Positions 1 to 13,399 of a DNA stretch of 64,000 bases are shown one piece after another. Both the position numbers and the translations under genes were made by a program. The stretch comes from Mesostigma viride (lineage: Eukaryota; Streptophyta; Mesostigmatophyceae; Mesostigmatales; Mesostigmataceae), in contig RPFO01000154.1 in the NCBI GenBank assembly GCA_009746045.1, positions 5,583,646-5,647,645 of the forward strand. Reading direction: 5' to 3'. Under the pieces are notes generated by a model. That model was not told the origin of the DNA. It saw only the letters and a list, made by a program, of their open reading frames with translations, and did not search any database. Within the stretch, counting starts at the first letter, position 1. Each line of letters opens with the position of its first letter.

Positions 1-196
1 CTGCGATTGAAATGCTTAATTGATATCCGTACAAATTGCTTGTTCAAACCACTACCTGCGTGTGCGATTACCCCCCCCCCCTTCCAAAAAGCACTGCTGC
101 AGTCGCGCGGGTCTGTCTGGAATTACACGCTTTTTGGAGCCCTTACCCACGCACGTGCGTCCCCAATACCCCCCGCCCTTGCTTCCCCCCTCGCAG

Positions 197-1996
197 CCCT
201 GCTGCAAATTCACGCGCGCCGGCAGTGCGTGGCGGTGGAGACGCTGCGCCTTCGCTGCCACGTCATGCCCCGCCACGCCGACGAGGTGGCCAGCTTGCCC
301 GGGGAGGGCTGCTACATTGCACACAATCACGTGACCAGCGCGCGGTGGAACGAGGAGGAGGCCTGCCTCGATGAGCCGGCACCCGGCGTGCTGCACGAGC
401 TGCTGCCCACGGTACGCGCAATCATACGCTCCTCGCCGGCCTAGTAACAAACGTACTAGCCGAGTGTTATAAAGCAAGGTATCGTCGTCTAAAGCAGACA
501 GAGCAGCGTGCTGCACGAGCTGCTGCCCACGGTGCGCGCAATCATAGGCACCTCGCCGGCCTATACATACTAGCAGAATGTTATAAACGCTATCATGAAT
601 AGATATCCTGTACTTTAGCAGACCGACTGGTGTGTGGCCCACGAGCTGCTGCCCACGGTGTGCCCCTCGGCACATGAGCTATTGAACTAGGATAGTAATG
701 TAGTATACACTCTGCTGTAGCAGAGTATGTACCCTTCCATCAACAACAAGCACAAGAGGGGTGCCCCACAAAGCCGTTGAACATCATCCTGGTACTCACG
801 CGACGACGTGGTGAGGGATGACCTCCGCCGTGACACGTCTCTCCTCATTTCCCTACCTACAACCGGTGACTTGTCCAGGTTTCACCGTCCCAAGGTATGC
901 CCGTGACAGATGCCCCGTGTGCTGCATCACCTGCGCACCCCCTTCCTACTGCTGCCATACCCACGCCCTGACTCCCAATCCACCCACCACCTTGTTTCCT
1001 ATCTACCCACCCACCCCCTTCCTACGTGCTGCATTACCCACGCCCTCGCTCCCAATCCACCCACCACCTTGGTTCCTATCTACCCACCCACCCCCTTCCT
1101 ACGTGCTGCATTACCCACGCCCTGACTCCCAATCTACCCACCCAGTTGCCTCCAATATACCCACCCACTTGCTTCCTGTGTGCTGCATTGCCCACGCCCT
1201 CCCTCCCAACCTGCAGATCTGGCTGTGCCCTGAAAAGGTCCAGGCGCCTGCACCGACCGTCAGCGGAAGCCCCATGCGTCGCAACAGCTCAAGCACACAA
1301 GTGGCCGCCAATAAGGCGTTGGATGGCAGCACTCCACCCCCGGCCGAGGGTGGCGCCCAAGTCGCTGGCGCAGCGGGAACTGCTGCCACCCGGGCAGGTT
1401 TCGCCACCAGCGAGATACCCTCCCCGTCGTCGGGGGATGCCAGGGATGGCGGGAAACCTGTAGCAGCAGCAGACAACGTGAGTGCGGCAGCGGCGGCGGG
1501 AGCGGCTGCAAGCACCAGTGGGATCGGCGAGCGGGCCCCGCGCCCAGGGGCCCAGCCAGGCAACCCTGGCGCCCCCGCCCCGGCAGCCCCCTCTTTGCCC
1601 GATGGGGCATCAGAGCTCGCGCAAGGGTCCACAGTGGCCGAGGGGGCGTCTACCTCCAGCCGTGTGGCAGGGGACGAAGTGGCCGAGGGGGGAGGGGTGA
1701 CAGGAGACAAGGAAGGCGAGGGTGCAGATGGAAGCAGTGGCGCACAGGGACAGGCTGCGGAGGAAGCTCCAGCAGCAGAGCCAGAGCCAGAGCTGCCACC
1801 GCCCGAGTACACGTTTGAGTGCCCCGTGTTCATGACGTCGCGGGGCAGGGCCAACATGACGAACATTGGCAGCATGCACCGGCAGGGGGGCGGGCTGGCG
1901 GACTTTGTGACCTATCTGGGCCTGCCCAGCCGCAAGCCGCCCGAACGCTGGATTAAGCGCGGCGTGGTCATCATCTGTCACGACCCTGTGGTGTAG
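197..1996 (+). CDS. Dynein heavy chain, C-terminal end (5' part outside window)
   Basis: Microtubule motor heavy chain; only the C-terminal domain is present. Two exons are supported. 197-411 follows a TCGCAG acceptor and reads LLQIHARR, then GCYIAHN, SARW and VLHELLPT, ending at a GTACGC donor. 1217-1996 follows CTGCAG, begins IWLCPEK and ends WIKRGVVIICHDPVV plus stop. Dynein C-termini from memory carry the same series: a block before QxxAR, G-Y-VxGL-x-GARW, LPxxWLxP, C-P-Y-KT and WI-RGVALLC. The junction LLPT/IWLCPEK is in phase. Odd: about 190 residues rich in Ala, Gly, Pro, Ser and Glu (roughly 1238-1806) separate IWLCPEK from FECPVFMTS, where most dyneins have only a short linker. The isoform (axonemal or cytoplasmic) cannot be told from this end. 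Exons before position 197 lie outside the window. Confidence 0.88.
391..662 (+). repeat. Three tandem copies of a dynein exon edge plus 5' splice site
   Basis: The true exon end is at 411. Diverged copies of the same junction, CACGAGCTGCTGCCCACGGT, recur with edges at 531 and 657 (spacing about 120 and 126 bp). The copy at 531 also repeats the following intron sequence (CGCGCAATCATA, CCTCGCCGGCCTA, GTTATAAA). Both extra copies keep a GT at the junction. Confidence 0.85.
940..1216 (+). repeat. 77-bp minisatellite ending at the dynein acceptor
   Basis: The phrase CCACGCCCT recurs at 961, 1038, 1115 and 1192, an exact 77-bp period, with CCAATCCACCCACCACCTTG-type filler. The last copy runs into the CTGCAG acceptor at 1216. 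The long reading frame over this stretch is a by-product of the C-rich repeat. Confidence 0.85.
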
Positions 1997-2442
1997 GAGG
2001 GTCAGGTGATCCCTGGCTTTGCGTGTATGACAGCTGATGATGTCCGCAGCCCGATACAGGGTGGGCGTGGGCAAGGGTGGCATGCTGGTTGCTTCCTGAC
2101 ATTGCTGCCATTTACGCTCCTTAGGATGTTTGAAGCTTGTATATACTGTTCTTCAACACACTATTCCTGGTCGCTGCTGGCCCGCAGTGGGCTACCAGCA
2201 CTTGCTTCAGCATCTTAAACAGCAATCATACACGAAGAAGCATCCCTCGGCACTGTGAGGTGCCAATAGTTGGCGGGTGCCACAAGGAGATAATACTACC
2301 CCACCTAAACTTATTTATACGTCTCTACGCTGGAGTAATTGGTCATCAGTCTACAAATAATTGGACACTGACCAAGTTAGCTTGTATACACGGGCTCATT
2401 CTGTAAAATTTTTAACATGCCATTATGCTTGCATATCATGGC
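1997..2442. other. Dynein 3' flank, no gene seen
   Basis: AT-richer sequence after the dynein stop. A TGTAA at about 2401 could be a distant polyadenylation signal if the host uses the green-algal signal. No coding signal is seen on either strand. Confidence 0.4.
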
Positions 2443-2489
2443 ATTAATTAATTAATTAATTAATTAATTAATTAATTAATTAATTAATA
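2443..2489. repeat. (TTAA)n tetranucleotide repeat
   Basis: Uninterrupted TTAA/ATTA run abutting the inverted-repeat element. The same tetranucleotide forms the 3' tails of the ORF1-type elements near 23.7 kb and 26.4 kb. Confidence 0.9.
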
Positions 2490-3525
2490 GACACGTGACT
2501 GCGTCACGTGAGCATAAGTCCTCTGTAGGTGTCAGTTGGCGATGCCCTAGGATCCGGAACGTCCGTCCTATAGTCAGCAAAAGTTGGTGCGAGAGGTCCC
2601 CAGTTCGATTCCGGCCTGGATTCATTTGCAGATCGCGTTTTCCGCGGACCGGCACTAAACGCAAATGGTTTTCACCTTTGCGGCGTGCCAAATCAGAATA
2701 AGTCCTCAGTGGGAGGGGGAAAGGGGATGGAATGGAGGGTGTAAGCTATCTAGGTCCTAGTTACAGGGGTGTGGGCACCTCGGCCCGAATCGCTATGAAT
2801 GCCATACGCGGTCACACGCGGAGCCCCCACAGACTTGGGGGTGGTCTCCTTCATCACTTCTTGCCATCTATCCTTGCGCACCATCTGCCTCCATATTACA
2901 GACAAACCAGGAGGCTGCCCGGGTGTGAGCCCGTCACGTCTAGTGTAGCACATGTCCATGCCGAGTCTATCACGAAAAGTCCACGGGTGGCAGCCCTGCC
3001 GCACGCGACCTGGGGCACGCCAGGTGAGGACATATCATCATGGCATAGATCTTTGATAATACTGCAGTGGCTTTACTACTAACTGATTAATAACATGCGG
3101 GTCCCGTTAATCAATTAATTTACTCGTAGACATCACCAACGTGCATGTAGGCTCGCCTCATACCCAAGAACCACGCGGGACCACCAGTTCAAAACAAACG
3201 ATAAGGACCTCAATGGCACAGCAATAAGGTACGCAGCGCGGCGCCACGGTACCGAACTGGTGGTACCGTACAACCGTCAGCATGATAGGACCGGGTGACT
3301 CCCGATTGGAAGGCTCCAACTATTCGTAGGCGTAGTCAAATCAAACGGCGTGATACCAAATTAATATTTACGGCCTAACTAACCCAGTTTGTTACGTGCC
3401 GTAACACCGGGACTGTGAAGAGTACCACAAGTCAAGCTGTGCCCCCCTTCCATCCCATTCCATCCCATGTCACTCTCGACTCTACTGAGGACTTATGCTC
3501 ACGTAACGCTGTAACGATTTAATTA
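2490..3525. mobile_element. About 1-kb inverted-repeat (DNA-transposon or MITE-like) element with nested SINE
   Basis: ACGTGAGCATAAGTCCTC at 2506-2523 is repeated exactly inverted at 3487-3504, with (TTAA)n-type sequence outside both ends. Similarity continues inwards once the SINE is removed: the G-rich GGGATGGAATGG stretch near 2728 matches the inverse of ATTCCATCCCAT near 3455. No transposase frame is visible inside, so the element would be non-autonomous. The TTAA flanks suggest, but do not prove, a TTAA target preference. Confidence 0.6.
2514..2707 (+). mobile_element. tRNA-derived SINE, copy 1, with 10-bp target duplication
   Basis: A roughly 174-bp body, starting TGTAGGTGTCAGTTGGCGAT, is flanked by the direct repeat ATAAGTCCTC at 2514-2523 and 2698-2707. 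The middle contains GTGCGAGAGGTCC followed by GTTCGATTCC, which resembles the anticodon arm, variable and T arm (B box) of tRNA-Pro. The tail has an imperfect hairpin around CGCAAATGG and CACCTTTGCG. It sits inside the left inverted repeat of the 2490-3525 element, so it inserted later. Confidence 0.65.
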
Positions 3526-4048
3526 ATTAATCAATCAATTATTAAGCTGTGCCTGTAATTCATATCAAACAAAAAAGGTATATCTGTCTATAAATCCCTG
3601 TTACTACTGGATAAACAATCAGCACACCGTGTAGCATCCTGAAGATACCTACTGAAGGTACCAACTAAAAAAGTTGGTACCCTGTTACCAAGGTTCTTGA
3701 CGGAGGCGCGTGCAAATGATTGAATTACTGAATGAATCCTGAAGATGGTGCCGCTGAGCTGAGCCGAGCCTCCATCTCCTGCGTGTCAGCGTCTAAGTCT
3801 GCGAACTGTAGGTGGACAGCCCGCGTCATAATGATGGTCCCTTGTACAGCTCAAGCACATTTCACGATCTGGAGCAGGGCGGGGGACTGCTTTACCAGTG
3901 GCAGTACTCGTGCAGTCTCTCTCCCCATGCCAGGCCGATCCGGCTCTTCAATCACAATACATTCACTCATTGAGGATCTCTGCACCATTAAATTAAAAAA
4001 CAAATTAAATTATAACATAACTCCGTTGGGAGTACATGTAGCACATAT
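3526..4048. other. AT-rich spacer, no gene supported
   Basis: Contains the 36-bp phrase ATAACTCCGTTGGGAGTACA and following bases at about 4013-4048, which recurs at about 63563-63598. The open frame that starts at 3732 only becomes protein-like where the LINE begins, so the upstream part is not treated as a gene. Confidence 0.4.
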
Positions 4049-4682
4049 ACTAGCTGACATCCGGTCCGAGGATGCGGATGGCGCTGCCTTCTATTCCCCC
4101 AACCACCGGCCTGACATCGTGGTGCTGGACTTTGAGGGGGGTGGCCGGCATCTGCTTATTGACGTTTCGGTGGCGCGGCCCTTGGCTCTTAGCCACGTGG
4201 CTGGGGCCTCCCTCACGGCAGGTTACACGGCGGACCGGGCGGAGCGGGCCAAGCTCCTGGCCTACGGCGACGTCGGGCACCATCGTGTGGTGCCCTTTGT
4301 CCTGGAGGAGTTTGGGGCCATGGGGCCCCTGACCTCCGCCTTCTTCAAGGAGTGTTGCCGGCTCCGGGAGGACCGGCTGGACCTGGAGGGCCAGCGGGCC
4401 CCATGGTCGGCGCGGACCTGGCCGTCATATTGGCGTCAGCGCTTGTCGGTGGCGCTGACTCGGGCCATGGCTGACATGATTCATGCTCCGCCGTACGCGG
4501 GCTGATTTTGCGGTGCAGCAGGGCTATTAGGTTCCTCCCGTTAGGCGTTTCCATTGGTCTTATGGTAGTATAGAGCTTTGACATGGCTCTGTATATAGGT
4601 TTATAGCTGGGCGTTTGCTTTGGTTTGAGTGATTTCACTCTGCTGTAAGTAATTATATTTTTAATACATAAACTAGCTGACA
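4049..4682 (+). mobile_element. 5'-truncated LINE, copy D1 (C-terminal endonuclease-like domain)
   Basis: Flanked by an 11-bp target duplication ACTAGCTGACA at 4049-4059 and 4672-4682. The frame from about 4060 to 4505 reads RPDIVVLDFEGG, HLLIDVSV, AERAKL, HHRVVPFVLEEFG, then SYWRQRL. The spacing PD-x-D with a following LLIDVSV is what one sees in the C-terminal restriction-like endonuclease region of R2-type non-LTR elements; this assignment is from memory. The 3' end reads CTGCTGTAAGTAATTATA before the target repeat, a TGTAA signal close to the end. Compared with D2 the C-terminus is shortened by a frame change near 4490. Confidence 0.8.
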
Positions 4683-6690
4683 ACGAAAATGGCACAACGA
4701 AAATGGCTGACGGCGGTATGGCTGACGGCGGAGTTCAGATCTTTTGCGTCTGAGCCCCAAATTCGGTCAGACCACTTGCATTCGATGCGGCTCTTTAAGA
4801 CGCACTCGCTCATATAATCGGTTACGGCTGACACGCAGTATCGAAAAAGTTACGCACGTGACAAGCAGCTATGACGACTCCAAAAGCAAAACGAGGTTTG
4901 GAAAAAGAGCTTTCCGGCTCCCAGCCCAACCCACTCGCCCTCGTTCTTGCCCAGTCGACTGGGCCCACAAAACCACCGCCAGCAAAACCATCGCCAAGCG
5001 CCTCACCAGAGCTCAAGAAAACCTGCCACGATCGCAAATGGAGCCACTTCCTCCCAAGCAAGGACTTCTTTTCTTTCAGCGCCTGGCTGGCCCTGACGAG
5101 GGAAGAAATTATGCAACGAAACAGTCATCAAGTTCTTAGCACAGGAAGGCAAGCTCATCGGGCACGGCAGGCCCATCCACAACGACGTGCACACCCTGCG
5201 CCTCGCCATCCTGTGCAGCCACTTTCAGCTCCCTGACTAGCCACCATCATCGCTCAGCTCCGCAACCCAGCCCGGCCTGCGCAGCCGGCAGCCCCATCGA
5301 CTCCCTCCCTCTGCAAGGATGACATCCGAGCAGCGCTAGAGGAGCACATGACCTGGCCGTTGGCCGAGAAGCTGACCTCACTGAACACGACGCAGTCAGC
5401 ACGGTGGAGGCCCGGGTCTCCAATGTGGAAACCAAGGTCGTCCACAAGCTCCAACCTCAGTTCACGGCGCTCACACACCGCAGCGCAGGCATCCGACACG
5501 CACGCTGCACTTGTCTCTCGCCTACACCAGGTGGAGGGCAAGTGCGGCGTGCTCATGAAGAAGCTTGAACGGCCATCACCGCCCACACCGAGGCCCTGGC
5601 CACACAGGTCCCAAAGATATAGCGGAGCAGTCTGACGGCCACCATCGCATCCCAGCCTCCCCGGCGGCAGGATGCTGGCGACCTTCCGCCGCTCTCCTAT
5701 GCGGACGGCTGCCGTGCGAACAGCGACCGCCTCGATCAACCACTGACGCCATCGCTACGAAACTCCAGGAGCTTGAATACCTTCGCCAGGCACAACAACG
5801 GGAGGCCACTGCGGCATGCATGACGTCGCGCTCGCCGCGACTGCCGGGTGGTGCTGCATCTCTTCCCCCAGAAGCCAGGTGAGACGGTAACCGCCCTTGC
5901 CGACGAGCTCAAGGACTCAGCAGCTCCTTACCCTCATGGGCCTCAGTACGTCGGTGAGGTAGCCACTGCGTGGGTGCCACCGCCTTCCTCACTCGTACAA
6001 AGTGGCTCCCCCCCCAGTCCTGCTCACCTTCCCCTCCCCCGAGGACACTGGCAGCGGTTCCTTTCTTGTCGCAAGAGATTGCACAACCTCACCTGGACAT
6101 GGACGACGACCTGAACCCCGCTCAGCAGCAGCAGCGACGCGACCTGTGGCCGGAATACCTCCGCCACAAGCAGGACCCCCAGAAGCCCAAGGTGTACTGG
6201 AGGGGGCCGGGGACCTGATGATCAACCACAAGATGTGGCCGATCAGTGCCCCCTGCGGGCTAGAATAGCTTGTATAATAATAGCCCTAGCTTGTATCCAT
6301 TGGTAGTCACTGCCGCCATGGCAGCAATGCTTAGAATGTTTGCCACGCTCTGCCACCATACCTAGTCACGTGCATCGCTAACACTGGCGGTACACAACCA
6401 GCCCTAGCCTAGCTTAGCCCTTGTACAGCCATGCTACATCCTGGCTATGATCAGATCACTTGCCCATATGCTTCTTGCTATGATATGCTCACATGGGTCT
6501 TCATGATTGCACCCACCGAACTTGCCGGATCCGGTCTACCGTGTCCGATTGCAGCTGTGGCATGCCTCTGCCGCATGAAGGAGAAAGGGGGTCTCTGCCC
6601 TTTCTTCCTGTTGCATGTGCACCTACAGGGATTAAAAGCACTTCGGTGCTCCGTGACTACTGACTCCCCAACGGGATCGAGCATGAGTTT
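4683..6690 (+). mobile_element. L1-ORF1-type element A1 (decayed, no reverse transcriptase)
   Basis: Starts with tandem ATGGCTGACGGCGGT motifs and continues into broken frames encoding an N-terminal basic Pro-rich part, a coiled coil (AEKLTSLNTT, VETKVVHKLQ, VEGKCGVLMKKLE), an RRM-like part (VVLHLFPQKPGETVTALADE) and a C-terminal part with LDMDDDLNPAQQQQRRDLWP then YWRG and LMINHK. Coiled coil, RRM and a C-terminal domain with DDLTPxQ is the layout of LINE-1 ORF1 proteins. Frameshifts make it non-coding. The 3' region after about 6240 has no reverse transcriptase and ends near ACGGGATCGAGCATGAG. Same family as A2 (26376-28524), A3 (23705-24150) and A4 (28570-29060). Confidence 0.75.
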
Positions 6691-6695
6691 ACTTA

Positions 6696-6860
6696 ATTAG
6701 CTGAGAAGGGGCATATGGCTTTTAATACATTCTTGGCTACTTCCTGCAAGGGCCGTATGGTGTAAACTACACCTGCTCTGGGTGCACAAAGTGCACCTGC
6801 ACACCGCTATGTATTCCAGCACCTAGGGCGGGACATAGGTCTGGACCTAGGGGGGAAGAT
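6696..6860 (+). repeat. Dispersed repeat C, copy 1
   Basis: CTGAGAAGGGGCATATGGCT, then GGTGTAAACTAC, CTCTGGGTGCACAAAGTGCA and a GGGGGGAAGATCA end, are shared with 63600-63755. No coding potential. Likely the 3' part of an interspersed element. Confidence 0.75.
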
Positions 6861-7291
6861 CACCGTGGCTATACAATGGCTAGGGCATGGCTTCTCAGCA
6901 GAGAGTTACTCTCTGCATAGGCAGAGCTTGGCTAAATTCTTAATGCATCATCCATGGGGAGTCCCATCATAGGCAGAGCGTCCAGCTAAATTCTTAACCC
7001 ATGGGTTAAGGCATCATCCATGGGGGGGGGGCATTATGGGCGCACATGCGCGTAGCCGCTTGTGCCACGTGCTAAGCTAAGCCTGAGTAATCTACACTAC
7101 TGCTATATATTCCCCTTCTACTAAAAAGAAGGATTCAGCCGTGTTCAGCCCGTCTCACGGTGCGAGACTGAACAAGTCTCGCGTGCAGACACGTGTGTAG
7201 TACTCCTACACACAGATCTCGAGTGATTTATCTAGTACCAAATCCGAAAGGCTTGCATCACTCCCCGGACAGGAGAACTTTTGCGGATGAC
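6861..7291. repeat. Short tandem duplication and two perfect hairpins
   Basis: A segment with GCTAAATTCTTAA and GCATCATCCATGGGG occurs twice (about 6930-6960 and 6980-7025). Two adjacent perfect stem-loops follow: GCGAGACT/AGTCTCGC (7162-7182) and GTGTGTAG/CTACACAC (7193-7213), each with an 8-bp stem and 5-nt loop. No gene seen. Confidence 0.6.
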
Positions 7292-7475
7292 TGTAGGTGT
7301 AAGTTGGCGATGCCATGGTAACCGGAGACGTCCGTCCTATAGTCAGCAAAATTGGTGCGAGAGGTCCCCAGTTTGATTCCGGTCGGATTCATTTGCAGAT
7401 CGCGTTTTCCGCGTTTTCCGCGGCCTGGCACTGAACGCAAAGGTTTTCACCTTTGCGGAGTGTCTGATCAGAATA
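7292..7475 (+). mobile_element. tRNA-derived SINE, copy 2
   Basis: Same family as 2524-2697: TGTAGGTGTAAGTTGGCGAT at the start, GTGCGAGAGGTCCCCAGTTT and GATTCCGG in the tRNA-like part, CAGATCGCGTTTTCCGCG, and a perfect CGCAAAGG/CCTTTGCG hairpin near the end, finishing GATCAGAATA. A clear target duplication is not visible. The B box carries TTTGATTCC, so its promoter may be weakened. Confidence 0.65.
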
Positions 7476-7489
7476 TATTCCCTAGACTG

Positions 7490-8842
7490 GGTTTGCTGGG
7501 GTGGCCGGGGGCGCCTAGTGCCAGGGCTTGTGGGCGACGTGGGACGTCCCCCCTCCAGTATGCCGGTTTCCCCCCTGCGCTCTGCCGGAGCTGGAGGTAG
7601 GTAGGCCATAGCTCCCATCGCCGCTGTTGCTGTGCCAGGGTCAAGTCGTCGTCCAGCATGTAGGAAGTCCGGTGAGAGCTTCTTCCGGCATTTAAGAAAC
7701 GGCAGCTTATCCGCCATGTACTTAAAGGTGAGGAGCTGGGGAGCCGGCAAGCCTTACCCCGCGCGCGGGGAAGGCGGACAGCCGACATCCGCAGCTCACC
7801 AGTGAGTTGCATGGGGGTAAGAATGTCGCGCTTAAACGCCATGAGAAGGGACTCCGAGTTCTCACCTGCCGGCTGGTCGAAGTGCTTGATGATGACATTG
7901 TGGCTGCGCTTGGTGAGGTCGGCCTCCTCGCGGAGGTCGAGCCTGTGTTGCTTGAGCTGTGCCGCGATGGTGGAGGTGGTGGAGGTTGTGGAGGTGGCGT
8001 GGTGCCATCAGCATGTCCGTCCAGGTCTGGGGGGGAGCATCGCCTGCCGGGCCAGCGGGGGCTGGCTTGGCGGCGATGTCCTTGACCGCCTGGGCGGTGA
8101 GGCCTGCGGTGTTTTGCAGGCACTCGATGGCGATGGCGTGGTCCTGGAGGGGCTTGTCGATGTCGTGGAGGCTGGGTCTTGATGTCGGCGGTGGAGGTGG
8201 AGGCGGCAGTGGAGGTGGAGGCGGAGGTGACGGTGGCGGAAAGGAGAGGGAGCTCAGCAGCCAGCGTGCTGCCCATCGCTGCCACATCTGCAGCGAGGGG
8301 GGTCATGTGCTGCTCGACGACGTCGATCCCTAAGGATCGAGGGCACGGATGGTGTCGGTCACAGCGGAGGGAGAAAAAATCTGGGCGGCGGAGCGTCCGA
8401 GGAGCGAGCAAAGGGAGATTTGTTGCAAGTGGGGACGGGAGAGGCTGTGCAGCTTTGCAGCCAAACCGGCCACGCTGCCACCGGACGGCAGGCAAATGCC
8501 GCGGCTACCCAAACCTTGAGTTGGTAGCACAATTCCAAAAGCGTGCCCCATGTCCCATGAAACAGGACGTGCAGCTGGTCACTCGGACCTTTCTGCCAAA
8601 AGTGCTCGTCGATGGGGAAATCGTAAAACTGGCTGGGTGGCTTGGCGGGACGACTGCGCTTGGGCTCAGGAGAGGCCGACGGCGAGGCCGAAGAAGAAGG
8701 GGCCGAATGTACCACTAAAGCTTGGGATGTGGTACTGCTGCCTTCCTGGCCGGGCGGCGGAACTCTAGGCGTAGCTTCAGGGCTCAGCGCTGCCGCTAAG
8801 CTGCGCTGCGTCGAGGTGCGTTTGCTCATCATGATACACATT
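7490..8842 (-). mobile_element. Diverged L1-ORF1-type element, minus strand
   Basis: Read from about 8832 downwards: a Ser/Pro-rich N-terminus (MSKRTSTQRSLAAALSPEA), FYDFPIDEHFWQK, a helical stretch (DIDKPLQDHAIAIECLQN), then, after frame changes, NVIIKHFDQPAGENSESLL, RDILTPMQLTGELRMSAVRL, FKYMADKLPFLKCRKKL and LDDDLTLAQQQRRWELWP with KPAYWRG. This is the RRM plus C-terminal domain order of LINE-1 ORF1 proteins, and the LDDDLTxAQQQ block matches A1 and A2. Several frameshifts and in-frame GC-rich repeats show it is dead. No reverse transcriptase is adjacent. Confidence 0.65.
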
Positions 8843-8848
8843 GCTTAA

Positions 8849-9590
8849 TAGCTTCTGGAAAATATATCAGCGTGTGCGTCTTAGAAAGACGAAGCGATTG
8901 TGATATTCACAGCCGAATTTGGTGCCCAAACGTGAAAGTTATGAGCTCCGCCGTCAGCCATGGCTGCCTCGTGGCTCGTAGCTCATGACTCTGCTCCATG
9001 ATAAGTCAATTAGAATAATTTAATGAATTGATGATACACATGGCCCTGTTGGGAGGTCACAACACACAGAATCCGCATCACATTAGCATTCATGACTTAA
9101 GGAGCCTCATCAGCAGCATGGCATTGTCTGCGGGGTGGCGCGCGTGTCAGCGGTGTCGAGTCGCCGAGAAGGCAATTTAGCGACACCGCGTCATGAGTAC
9201 GCCTCCCATCTGTAGGGTTATATGCCACGCCAGCACGCTGTGTCTACATGCCCTAACAAAGCTGACCCACATAAACCACCGATCTCCCAGCGTCTCGGCC
9301 CCCTTGTCGGCCCTGATCCTTAACCCTCCCCCTCTGCTTGTTGTCATCGGCGCCACCGCTTCAGGGTCCCGCCCCCCCCAAGTCACTTCCGTACCCCAGA
9401 GTTCCTTACCCCAGACTACAAAACCGGCATCCAGGGGGGTGAAATGCGGTGAGCTGGACACCGCTTCAGCGACCTCACTACGATGAAATGGCGAGATTTC
9501 TCAAAGGCCCCTTCATGACAACCTCAACAGAACCGATGAGTCTTGGGTGACCAGCTCGTGAACCAACAATCGGGCATTGTGCAAGCCTAA
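8849..9590. other. Spacer without recognised feature
   Basis: Open frames on both strands are short and mirror each other, and none resembles a known protein. The sequence GCTCCGCCGTCAGCCATGGC near 8946 resembles the 5' end motif (GGCTGACGGCGG) of the ORF1-type elements in inverse, so the element on its left may really end here. Confidence 0.35.
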
Positions 9591-9597
9591 GGGAATA

Positions 9598-9812
9598 ACA
9601 AGCCCAGGGACCCAACAATAGGGGGCCTGTGGAAGCCAACAATGGGGCCCTGTGGAAGCCAACCATGGGGCCTTGGGGAAGCCAATAATAGGGCCTTGGG
9701 GAAGCCAACAATAGGGCCCTGTAGAGGCCAACAATAGGTCCTTGGGGAAGCCAAGAATAGGGCCTTGGGGAAGCCAAGAATAAGGCCTTGGGGAAGCCAA
9801 AACTAGGGCCGT
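9598..9812. repeat. 23-bp minisatellite, about nine copies
   Basis: Units of the form GGGCCTTGGGGAAGCCAA plus TAATA/CAATA/GAATA repeat with minor changes. The apparent proteins on the minus strand (ASPRPY, WLPQGP repeats) are products of this array. Confidence 0.85.
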
Positions 9813-10031
9813 GGCCTGGGGAAGAAGACCCGGCGTACCCTTGAGAAGGAGTGTCCAACCACAAGTGGGGGTGCCCTGCAAAGCCATAGCCACCCATTTC
9901 TTTGACAAACTTGCTACAGAGAAGCGGTGTAACTTTCTTAAGACCTCGCAGGGCCTTTAAGGCGGCTCTTCTTCAAAGCCCACGCTATCGGGCAATAGGG
10001 CTAAGGGCAACTCGTTCTGCAAAAAAGCTCG

Positions 10032-13372
<3,341 letters not shown>

Positions 13373-13399
13373 TAGACCCTAGGGAAGCTCAAAAGTCAA

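Noticed and set aside
818-1216. N-terminal extension of the last dynein exon through a Pro-rich frame
   Set aside because: The frame covers the 77-bp intronic minisatellite. The CTGCAG acceptor and in-phase junction with the preceding exon show coding resumes at 1217.
2580-2640. Functional tRNA-Pro gene
   Set aside because: The T-arm and variable-region match is good, but the D arm and much of the anticodon stem are missing and the segment is part of a dispersed SINE.
2495-2701. Arg-rich frames at 2495-2701 and 7258-7440
   Set aside because: They are translations of the tRNA-derived SINE on either strand.
3732-4059. Host gene N-terminus fused to the LINE domain
   Set aside because: The target duplication at 4049-4059 marks the LINE insertion point, and upstream residues are not protein-like.
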